Below, in pieces: positions 56,618-64,000 of a stretch of DNA of 64,000 nt; position 1 is the stretch's first letter, and each line of letters opens with the position of its first letter. The DNA is from Arenicellales bacterium. Lineage in GTDB: Bacteria > Pseudomonadota > Gammaproteobacteria > Arenicellales > JAJDZL01. The notes under the pieces were generated by a model. It was not told the origin of the DNA. It made no database searches and saw only the letters and a list, made by a program, of their open reading frames with translations. The stretch spans positions 1,364,001 to 1,428,000 of the forward strand of contig OY282380.1 in NCBI GenBank assembly GCA_958295885.1, given 5' to 3'. Made by a program: the position numbers and the translations under genes.

Positions 56618-57907
56618 TTAATCCAACAATTCCTGCAACGCTTTTTGGCCTATATCCTTACGGTAGTACATGTCCGCCATTGAAATCTTGGAAATCGCTT
56701 GATATGCATTGGTCTGTGCGACGCTGATATTTTCGCCTAGGGCAGTGACACAGAGCACGCGACCTCCACTGACAATCGCCTCTTCATTTTCACCGGAGGC
56801 AGTGCCCGCGTGAAACACCTTGATGTTTTCCTGGTCTGCTGATTTCAATCCATGTATTTGAGCGCCGGTCTGGTACGAGCCCGGATAGCCCTTGGATGCT
56901 ACGACAACCCCCAACGCTGCCCGCGGGTCCCACAGCGCAGTCACTTGATCCAATCTATGCGCCAGCGCCGCCATGGTTACTTCTACTAAATCTGACTGCA
57001 TTCGAAACAGAATCGGCTGCGTTTCTGGATCTCCAAATCGACAATTGAACTCGAGAACCTTGGGATTGCCGGCCTGATCGATCATAAGGCCTGCGTACAA
57101 AAATCCAGTGTAGTGGATTCCCTCGTTCAGTAAACCTTGCACCGTGGGGCGAATGACATGATCCAAAATCCTTTCTTCGACATTTGAGTCAACGAAAGGT
57201 GTCGGCGAATATGCGCCCATGCCACCGGTGTTGGGGCCTGTATCTCCGTCAAATGCGGCCTTGTGGTCCTGAGAGGCAGCCATAGGAAGAATTTGGTCTC
57301 CATCGACGACACAAATATAGCTTGCTTCCACGCCCTGCAGAAAATCCTCAATAACCACGCAGCTTCCTGCATCGCCAAATTTTCCGAGGGCAATCATGTC
57401 GTTGACGGTCTGCTTTGCCGCGGTGAAATCTTCTGCGATGATGACGCCTTTACCGGCAGCCAATCCATCGGCTTTGATGACGATTGGAAACCTGCAGGTC
57501 TTGAGAAACTGGACCGCCGGCAGGACATCGGTAAAGGTCCGAAAATCAGCGGTGGGAATACCATGCCGAACCAGAAACCGTTTCGCAAAATTTTTAGAGC
57601 CTTCCAGCTGGGCTGCCTGTTCGGTCGGACCAAAGCAAAGCAGGTCTCGCTCCATGAACCGGTCCACGATTCCCATGATCAGAGGGACTTCTGGCCCGAC
57701 TACAGTAAGATCGATTTTTTCATTCAGAGCAAAATCCAATAATTCATCAATGTCGTCGGCCGCAATGTTTACATTTTCTGTTTTCATCTCAAGTGCCGTA
57801 CCAAAATTCCCTGGGGCCACGAATACCTGGCTTACCTGCTCCGATTGCTGTATCTTCCATGCGAATGCATGTTCTCGACCACCGGAACCGATTACTAAGA
57901 CTTTCAT
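56618..57907 (-). CDS. purD: Phosphoribosylamine-glycine ligase
   Basis: A 429-aa ATP-grasp enzyme for the second step of purine synthesis: MKVLVIGSGGREHAFAW start, GPEVPLIMGIVDRF, KADGLAAGKGV, GVEASYICVVDGD and NTGGMGAYSPTP. The ATG at 57907 gives the usual N-terminus; an in-frame upstream ATG (57985) overlaps purH. Between purH and purE. Confidence 0.96.
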   Translation of the reverse strand: MKVLVIGSGGREHAFAWKIQQSEQVSQVFVAPGNFGTALEMKTENVNIAADDIDELLDFALNEKIDLTVVGPEVPLIMGIVDRFMERDLLCFGPTEQAAQLEGSKNFAKRFLVRHGIPTADFRTFTDVLPAVQFLKTCRFPIVIKADGLAAGKGVIIAEDFTAAKQTVNDMIALGKFGDAGSCVVIEDFLQGVEASYICVVDGDQILPMAASQDHKAAFDGDTGPNTGGMGAYSPTPFVDSNVEERILDHVIRPTVQGLLNEGIHYTGFLYAGLMIDQAGNPKVLEFNCRFGDPETQPILFRMQSDLVEVTMAALAHRLDQVTALWDPRAALGVVVASKGYPGSYQTGAQIHGLKSADQENIKVFHAGTASGENEEAIVSGGRVLCVTALGENISVAQTNAYQAISKISMADMYYRKDIGQKALQELLD

Positions 57908-57920
57908 GTCACGAAATCTC

Positions 57921-59501
57921 TCAATGACGAAAATGGCGCATTCCTGTAAACAACATCGCCAGTCCATGTTCATTGGCGGCGTCAATCACTTCGTCGTCTC
58001 GAATTGAACCACCAGGCTGAATGACGGCTGCAACACCAGATTTTGCAGCCGCATCTATTGCGTCTCGAAACGGAAAGAACGCATCAGAAGCCATCACTGA
58101 GCCTTGAACTTCAAGACCTGACTCCTTTGCTTTAGCCACGCCAATCATAGCCGAATCGACTCTGCTCATTTGACCGGTGCCTATCCCGATCGTCGAACAG
58201 TTCTTTGCGTACACAATGGCATTGGATTTTACGTGTTTGGCGACTTTCCAAGAGAACATTAAATCCACCATCTCGTCACCATTCGGTGTTCGCGCCGTGA
58301 CGATTCGGGGACCGGCGTCGCTTAATAGTCGCTGATCAGGATCTTGTACGAGCAGGCCGCCTCCTGCACTGCTGAAGGTCCTGTGCAGACATGAACCGCG
58401 AGTCAAATCACACTCCAAAACTCGAACGTTCTGTTTGGTTCTTAAGACTGCCAATGCCTCCTCGGTGATCTGTGGTGCAAGCAGCACTTCTACGAACTGA
58501 TTGGTCAAAATGAATTTGGCCGTAGCTGAATCCAAGGTCTGATTGAGAGCGATGACTCCACCGAAAGCAGACGTCGGGTCCGTCGCAAATGCCAATCGGT
58601 AGGCCTGCAGCAGATTGTTGGCGGAAGCGACTCCACAGGGCGTTGCGTGCTTGATGATTACGCATGATGGCCGGTCAAACTCCTTGACGCAATCGAATGC
58701 CGCCTGAGCATCACCAACGTTGTTGTATGACAAAGACTTGCCTTGGTGTCGTTTGGCTTCGGCCAACCATCCTTTAGATCCTTTGCTTGGCACATAAAAG
58801 GCCGCCGATTGGTGGGGATTTTCACCGTACCGCATTTTCATGTACCTGCGATAGGACAAATTCAAACCTTCCGGCAAGACCTCCTGTGGTGCATTCACCT
58901 GTTCGAGATAATTTCCGATCATCCCATCGTACTGAAATGTTCTTGCAAAAGTCTTGGCAGCTAGTTCAGCCCGAGTCTCGTATCGAATTCCTCCGAACTC
59001 ACGCATTTCATCTGCAATGATTGAATAATCATCCGGACTTGAAACCACGCAAACCCAAGCGTAATTCTTTGCAGCCGCTCGAATCATCGCCGGACCACCG
59101 ATGTCAATATTCTCGATTATGAGCTGGCGTGTGGCATCGGCCGCCGAAACCACTTTCTCAAATGGATATAAGTTGACAGCAACAAGGTCGATCGGATTGA
59201 TGTCGAATCGGTTCATCTCCTCTTGGTCAAGATCTCGCCGCGCAAGAATTCCACCATGTATTTTCGGATGAAGAGTCTTTAAGCGTCCGCTCATCATTTC
59301 CGGAAAGCCTGTGTAGTCAGAAACTTGAACGACCGAAAGGCCGGCTTCAGACAACAGCTCCGCGGTACCGCCCGTGGACAGAATCTCAACACCGTGAGAA
59401 GAAAGCAGCGCTGCAAGCTCAACCACACCACTTTTGTCAGAAACACTGAGCAGCGCCCGTTTGGGCTGAATGATGGAATGAGTGGCGGAAAATTGGTCCA
59501 C
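57921..59501 (-). CDS. purH: Bifunctional AICAR formyltransferase/IMP cyclohydrolase
   Basis: A 526-aa enzyme for the last two steps to IMP. N-terminal MGS-like cyclohydrolase domain ([44 protein letters not shown]) and C-terminal formyltransferase domain ([29 protein letters not shown]-like [20 protein letters not shown]). First of a purHDE cluster; 13 bases to purD. Confidence 0.96.
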   Translation of the reverse strand: MDQFSATHSIIQPKRALLSVSDKSGVVELAALLSSHGVEILSTGGTAELLSEAGLSVVQVSDYTGFPEMMSGRLKTLHPKIHGGILARRDLDQEEMNRFDINPIDLVAVNLYPFEKVVSAADATRQLIIENIDIGGPAMIRAAAKNYAWVCVVSSPDDYSIIADEMREFGGIRYETRAELAAKTFARTFQYDGMIGNYLEQVNAPQEVLPEGLNLSYRRYMKMRYGENPHQSAAFYVPSKGSKGWLAEAKRHQGKSLSYNNVGDAQAAFDCVKEFDRPSCVIIKHATPCGVASANNLLQAYRLAFATDPTSAFGGVIALNQTLDSATAKFILTNQFVEVLLAPQITEEALAVLRTKQNVRVLECDLTRGSCLHRTFSSAGGGLLVQDPDQRLLSDAGPRIVTARTPNGDEMVDLMFSWKVAKHVKSNAIVYAKNCSTIGIGTGQMSRVDSAMIGVAKAKESGLEVQGSVMASDAFFPFRDAIDAAAKSGVAAVIQPGGSIRDDEVIDAANEHGLAMLFTGMRHFRH

Positions 59502-59662
59502 AAAGATTTACCGAGTGAAGCTGATCCTGTGCGAAAAGGAACTGCGGCAGCTGACTGTTCGCCGCGCAACTTCTGGAAAATTTGCGATCTCCGAATAATT
59601 ACGAATTTTTCGCTTCACCATGCCAAAATTTGGAAGAAGACTCGCTCACATCGTATGGTCCA

Positions 59663-60337
59663 TCAATGTGGAATCACCATTCGCGAAAATCGAACCGGAA
59701 GAATTTCGTCTTCAACGTTCGTTGCCATGCCTTTTTGAAGCAAAACCAGGTTTTGATCGCGGTCAGGTCCTTTTGGCATGACCAGTAATCCACCTGGATT
59801 GAGCTGCTCAATCAACAGCGGTGGAATTTCGTCCGCTGAAGCCGCCACAATAATTTTGTCAAATGGGGCAAATTCACTCCAGCCGTAAGCGCCGTTGGCG
59901 ACTCTAACGCGTATATTGTCATATTCCAGCGCGCTGAAGATCTGCAGAGCCTGTGTTGCTAGTTCGCCAATAATATCAATAGTACATACTTTTGCAGCCA
60001 GTCGGCTCAAAACGGCTGCCTGATAACCCAGACCAGTGCCGACTTCGAGTACTCGATCCGTCTCTTCAATTTCCAATAAATCGCACATCAGCGCTACGAT
60101 GAATGGCTGTGATATTGTCTTGTCATGCCCAATTGGCAGCGGACGGTCACTGTATGCATAAGCCTGAATAGGTTCCGGCACGAACTGATGACGGGGCACT
60201 TCCAGCATCGCACTGAACACTTCATTACTTATCACCGGACGTCCCGTTATATCTGCCGAAGCAGCTGCATGCGCCGCAATGATGATCAGCATCTCTTTGC
60301 GCAATTCTGTAAAGTCTTGTTCTGATGGAATAGCCAT
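59663..60337 (-). CDS. pcm: Protein-L-isoaspartate O-methyltransferase
   Basis: A 224-aa SAM methyltransferase repairing isoaspartyl residues. FVPEPIQAYAYSDRPLPIGHDKTISQPFIVALM (the family's most conserved region) and VLEVGTGLGYQAAVLSRLA are complete, and the C-terminal GLLVMPKG segment follows. It lies 55 bases after pckA on the same strand. More like classic Pcm than the paralogue at 51173. Confidence 0.9.
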   Translation of the reverse strand: MAIPSEQDFTELRKEMLIIIAAHAAASADITGRPVISNEVFSAMLEVPRHQFVPEPIQAYAYSDRPLPIGHDKTISQPFIVALMCDLLEIEETDRVLEVGTGLGYQAAVLSRLAAKVCTIDIIGELATQALQIFSALEYDNIRVRVANGAYGWSEFAPFDKIIVAASADEIPPLLIEQLNPGGLLVMPKGPDRDQNLVLLQKGMATNVEDEILPVRFSRMVIPH

Positions 60338-60392
60338 ATTTACTCTATTGACAACGGGTGATTATAAGTGTGCAGACTGCTGCAGGTTCGCA

Positions 60393-62063
60393 CTAGATGA
60401 TTTCCGGCACTCCTTGTTTCTGGAATTTATTTTTTTCAAAATTTCTTCTGAACATGTCCCGAAGAGAACGAGTTACGCGATCATACTTGGTCTTGTCACG
60501 CCAAGTGCGTCTAGGGTCAAGAATCGAAGATTCAACTCCGCGGCATGAGGTGGGAAATCTCAACTTCAAAATCGGGTGGGTTCTGTAGGAGATATGCCCA
60601 TTTTCTTGATCAAAATCGCCGCGCATCGCCGCATTGAGCAAGGCTCGAGTGTCACGAATGGAAATTCGAGGCGCGCTAGTGGCCGGACCGCCTAGCCATC
60701 CTGTATTGAGCAGTACGCAACGAGCCTTGTGAGCACGAATTTTCTCCTTCAAAAGCCTGGCGTACACGATGGGCCTGTGTGCCATGAACGGCGCGCCGAA
60801 ACATGAGCTGAACGTCGCCTCTGGATCGCTGACACCAATTTCAGTCCCCGCAACCCGCGCGGTAAATCCCTGAACGAAGTGGTAGATGGCCTCATCTTCA
60901 TCCAAGATGCAAATCGGTGGAAGAACTCCAAATGCGTCCGCCGTCAGCATCACAATCGTTGTCGGATGCGAACCCCGCGCACCTTCTGCAACATCGGGGT
61001 TTAACGAAAGCTGATAAGAAAACCTTGTATTTTCCGATATGGAGTCATCAAACAAATCCAAATCCTGCGGGTCGGTTTCTGAATAGGGTCTGCCCGAAAG
61101 CGGAGGGACGTTTTCTATCAGCGTTCCTTTCTTGGAAAGCGCTCCGGCAATTACGGGTTCCAGCTCCTTGTCCAGATTAATCAGCTTCGCATAGCAGCCA
61201 TTTTCAATATTGGAGATTCCTGAATTTGACCAACCGATCTCATCATCTCCGATCAGCTTTCGATTCGGGTCGGCCGACAGCGTTGTTTTGCCAGTTCCGG
61301 ACAAACCAAACAGTATTGCCGACTCTCCATCCGCACTCATGTTTGCTGAAGAATGCATCGAAAGAATACCTTGATTCGGCAGCAGATAATTCATTGCGGT
61401 AAATATTGACTTCTTAACCAGACCACAGTAATCTGCACGGCCAGCGACCAGGCAAATTCGATTTCGAAAATCGATGACAGCAGCTCGCTGCGAACGGCAT
61501 CCATCGCGCTTCGGGTCGCATATGAAAGTCTGAACATTGAGCATCGTCCAAGCGTCTGCACTGTTCCAATTCTGTTGATCGACGAGCGGACTGATAAACA
61601 TATTCCGAGCAAACAGAGCATGCGTCGCATACTGAGATATGATTCGATATGGGATGGAATATTCACTGCTATGACCGACTTGCACATCCTGCACGAAAAG
61701 TCGCCCGGGACTCTCATTCAAATGCTTGACGACCCGTTTCAAAAGCCGTTGATATTGAATCGGGTCGTACTGCTGAAAACTGTCTTTCCACCAAATCTTG
61801 GATTCGACTTCCGGCCAGGCGACGGCATAGGTGTCGTCGACCGGACGACCAGTGCAGTCCGGGTCGGTCAGAAAGACCAAAGGACCTTGGTTTTTAAGTT
61901 CGGTCGCATAGGCTTTCTGATCGTTATAGCCGCCTTTTTTTGACAGGCGCCCGCGGTCGAATCGTATGGCAGCTTCAAAAAGCTGCGGTTTTGATAGGTT
62001 GTAGAATATTTTCGATCCGGTTATCCCGAAGTCATAAAAGATAGTCTGTGGAATATCACTCAT
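60393..62063 (-). CDS. pckA: Phosphoenolpyruvate carboxykinase (ATP)
   Basis: A 556-aa enzyme converting oxaloacetate to PEP at the start of gluconeogenesis. The kinase-1 loop GLSGTGKTTLSAD, kinase-2 region RKLIGDDEIGW, the catalytic SARs near RLSKKGGYNDQ and C-terminal LLNTGWLGG identify the ATP-dependent type. Slightly longer than E. coli PckA at the C-terminus. No OmpR/EnvZ genes are adjacent. Confidence 0.95.
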   Translation of the reverse strand: MSDIPQTIFYDFGITGSKIFYNLSKPQLFEAAIRFDRGRLSKKGGYNDQKAYATELKNQGPLVFLTDPDCTGRPVDDTYAVAWPEVESKIWWKDSFQQYDPIQYQRLLKRVVKHLNESPGRLFVQDVQVGHSSEYSIPYRIISQYATHALFARNMFISPLVDQQNWNSADAWTMLNVQTFICDPKRDGCRSQRAAVIDFRNRICLVAGRADYCGLVKKSIFTAMNYLLPNQGILSMHSSANMSADGESAILFGLSGTGKTTLSADPNRKLIGDDEIGWSNSGISNIENGCYAKLINLDKELEPVIAGALSKKGTLIENVPPLSGRPYSETDPQDLDLFDDSISENTRFSYQLSLNPDVAEGARGSHPTTIVMLTADAFGVLPPICILDEDEAIYHFVQGFTARVAGTEIGVSDPEATFSSCFGAPFMAHRPIVYARLLKEKIRAHKARCVLLNTGWLGGPATSAPRISIRDTRALLNAAMRGDFDQENGHISYRTHPILKLRFPTSCRGVESSILDPRRTWRDKTKYDRVTRSLRDMFRRNFEKNKFQKQGVPEII

Positions 62064-62136
62064 TTTTCCTTAGGCCTAATGTACTGAGGCGTTGGACGGC
62101 AGCTAAGTTTGAGTCTAAAAATCGCGCTTCGTTCGA

Positions 62137-62853
62137 CTACCGAAATCGGACGGCATCCTGGCTCGCATAAGCTGCAACCATACGGTCAGCTGAACATGCC
62201 GCATGCAGCGCATCCACCAAATCCGAAACCTGATCATAGGGAATTGTACATGTCATTTCGCTGTTCGAAAAACCCGTTCGCACTCGGCTCAGCATGCAGC
62301 CGACGCTGATCGCCGCTTCTTTGTGTTCCAATGCAATTGGCACAATATGACACTGCGGCTTGCCTTCAAACCGAATTGTCGGAAGCGCTGAATGCAGTTG
62401 CATCGCCTGCTTTGCATTCAGACGAAGCAGCACAATATCGGGATCGGCCGCGGCTTCAGCCAATGGTCCGTAAACGATTGCAGACGGTTTTTTCTGAACA
62501 GTCGGAATGTGCGGGAACATTTCTGGATCAACCCATTTGGCCTCACACACCGCTGCGACGTCCGCTTTCGATGCCGCTTCGTTCAGACTGATCAGGCCAT
62601 GCGTCAAACTTCCAACGCTGCAGTTCGCATGGTCTGCCGGGACCGTAACGAAATTTTGTGTACAGGCTTTGCCCCAAAACACACAGCCCGCGGCCACGGC
62701 GCCCGTACGTCCGTCTTCAGTCGGTTCCGGGTAAACTCCATCATAATTTGAAAGTCCTTCGGGAACATGATCACAAAATGTGATTGCGACAGGTGAATGG
62801 GACAGTCCCAACAACTCACGAATTTGATTGGCTTGTATCTGGTAATCATTCAT
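62137..62853 (-). CDS. DUF169 family protein
   Basis: A 238-aa soluble protein with LLGLSHSPVAITFCDHVPEG, a GCVFWGKA cysteine segment (position about 57), ADHANCSVGSLTHG and CMLSRVRTGFSNSEMTCTIPY, the DUF169 pattern. Conserved cysteines hint at metal or cofactor binding, but the function is unknown. It stands alone upstream of pckA. Confidence 0.85.
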   Translation of the reverse strand: MNDYQIQANQIRELLGLSHSPVAITFCDHVPEGLSNYDGVYPEPTEDGRTGAVAAGCVFWGKACTQNFVTVPADHANCSVGSLTHGLISLNEAASKADVAAVCEAKWVDPEMFPHIPTVQKKPSAIVYGPLAEAAADPDIVLLRLNAKQAMQLHSALPTIRFEGKPQCHIVPIALEHKEAAISVGCMLSRVRTGFSNSEMTCTIPYDQVSDLVDALHAACSADRMVAAYASQDAVRFR

Positions 62854-63029
62854 ATAAATTATCCTCCATGCTTGCAGAAATCAGATTCAACAAACTGACT
62901 GTCGTTGATGTTCGCAGTCGAAAAGACTGTTCTTCTTATGGAGATGAAGTCAGCTGAATTGAAACTTTCATATAGTATATGTTGATTTGAAGCCAATCGA
63001 CTGTCTGCGCAAACTGGATGCAGGCGCCT

Positions 63030-64000
63030 CTACGATGGTGTGTGAGGTTTGGTGCCACTGTCAGTCTGTCCGCGTTCAGAGCCTGCGGCCGACTGCTCTT
63101 TTCTGGGCAAAGGAAGCTGCGGCTGTTCGAATTCAATTGCAAGTTCGCGGGCAGCCTCCAGCAATGCTTTCTCCTTGCGCCGATGCAGCAAGTATCGAAG
63201 TTCAGACAGAGACTGCTGATGGGTTCTATAGGGTATTGCGAAACAGTAGGCCAGTTCAGCTACAGCCTCATCATCGTCCTTTACGTGCTCACATCTGATC
63301 ATCAGCGCTGCCCGAATCAAATCAGAATCAGCTTTTTCCAACGCACTCTTCTGCAAAATTTCATACTTCAGCCTGCCATCCATCGCAATCACGAAAATAT
63401 AGTCGCCGACCTGAGCCTCGTATGCTAATGCCACTTTACGCAGCGACCCAACTGTTGCCCCCACCAAAGAGTGCTGCGACCAGCTGAGCGTGAGAGGACC
63501 TAAATCCGTACTGACCTGAATGCTCCTGCCGCGCCTGCAGCCCAAATTAACAGCAAATGCGTCCGGAAATGGGCGTCCACTGCCGCGCAGGAGATTCCTG
63601 TCTACCTGAACCCGCCATACCCATCTGCCACTTCTAGTGCAAAAGCAGTCGACTTCATCGTTCATACTAAACTTCTTCCGCGAAAATTCCTGTTGCTTGC
63701 GAAACTTAACGATGCCAACGGCATCCGTTGCAAATCGACTTGAATTCAGATAGGCGATGACCGACTGCTGTTTCACTCCAAAATTTGAGGAGATTTCATT
63801 CACAATCTCGTGAAAAGGCGCCTGCCCAGAATTTTTCTCCAGCATTGAATCGATTTTGTCAACGATGCTCGTATACTGCTCATATCCGGGAGTATGCGCC
63901 AACACAAAATCATTCTGTTTGTTGATTCTCCAAAATCTTGGATCTTCCATCAAGCGATGTGTGACGCTCTTTGCACTGTCAGATCCAATGAACGCAAGCA
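63030..64000 (-). CDS. Hypothetical protein, C-terminal part (runs off window)
   Basis: The minus-strand frame stays open from the right edge to a stop at 63030. The first internal ATG is at 63950 (MEDPRFWRINKQNDF), but the upstream sequence keeps coding character (LAFIGSDSAKSVTHRL), so the real start is probably beyond the window. It contains an HTH/winged-helix-like stretch (QAPFHEIVNEISSNFGVKQQSVIAYLNS), a beta-rich middle and a charged low-complexity tail. I do not recognise the family; a regulator or DNA-binding role is only a guess. Confidence 0.6.
   Translation of the reverse strand, partial: LAFIGSDSAKSVTHRLMEDPRFWRINKQNDFVLAHTPGYEQYTSIVDKIDSMLEKNSGQAPFHEIVNEISSNFGVKQQSVIAYLNSSRFATDAVGIVKFRKQQEFSRKKFSMNDEVDCFCTRSGRWVWRVQVDRNLLRGSGRPFPDAFAVNLGCRRGRSIQVSTDLGPLTLSWSQHSLVGATVGSLRKVALAYEAQVGDYIFVIAMDGRLKYEILQKSALEKADSDLIRAALMIRCEHVKDDDEAVAELAYCFAIPYRTHQQSLSELRYLLHRRKEKALLEAARELAIEFEQPQLPLPRKEQSAAGSERGQTDSGTKPHTPS

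Overview
The window reads as a chromosome segment of a gammaproteobacterium, probably an uncultivated or host-associated one. The housekeeping genes point there: hspQ, a DUF2782 protein, the polA/engB/cytochrome c4 neighbourhood, purHDE, tsaC-hemF-waaA, tolC behind a pcm-like methyltransferase, a zf-CHCC protein beside ilvE, and ATP-dependent pckA. Base composition is moderate to AT-leaning, except for one visibly GC-rich gene (a PQQ dehydrogenase, 31814-33922). The left 38 kb carries many decayed insertion sequences, segmental duplications and pseudogenes. The right 26 kb is dense, ordered and ordinary.

Layout: 1-1870 holds group II intron material (5' part of a reverse transcriptase and an upstream domain V-like hairpin). 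1885-4311 is an Rpn-type nuclease gene between two related palindromes. 4821-6563 is an AlbA_2/RecG-C-like ATPase, followed by an IS1595 relic. 7243-13371 is an amino-acid and sulfur block (agmatinase, threonine aldolase, GCS2-type ligase, and an operon of unknown protein, cysteine-dioxygenase-like cupin and four-domain rhodanese). 14190-18763 holds two diverged copies of a GPP34/GOLPH3 locus separated by nested IS debris. 18929-25196 is a TakP-type TRAP transporter, an AcuC-like deacetylase, DUF2782 and an orphan ABC ATPase. 25381-31132 is a DUF4011/DUF3320 helicase-nuclease divergent from gmk. 31814-34647 is a chimeric PQQ dehydrogenase built into a decayed second copy of the helicase/gmk locus. 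34648-38382 is a composite-transposon-like unit: inverted IS1595 relics around an ABC-type ATPase and a DUF3226/TOPRIM-like protein that carries an in-frame stop.

From 38627 on: polA and engB converge, a DUF1828/DUF1829 gene sits before cytochrome c4, and a long minus-strand series runs uvrD, HD protein, ilvE, zf-CHCC, pgi. Then hspQ, pcm-like and tolC on plus, and on minus pckA, pcm, purH, purD, purE, tsaC, hemF, waaA. A DUF169 protein and a partial unknown gene close the window.

The best candidate for an unusual system is the ATPase + DUF3226 pair with its flanking inverted IS1595 remnants. Its organisation resembles two-gene ABC-ATPase/TOPRIM immune systems (PARIS- or AbiL-like), but the effector seems nonsense-mutated. 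The other notable items are the duplicated GPP34 locus and the PQQ dehydrogenase whose N-terminus comes from helicase-gene debris.
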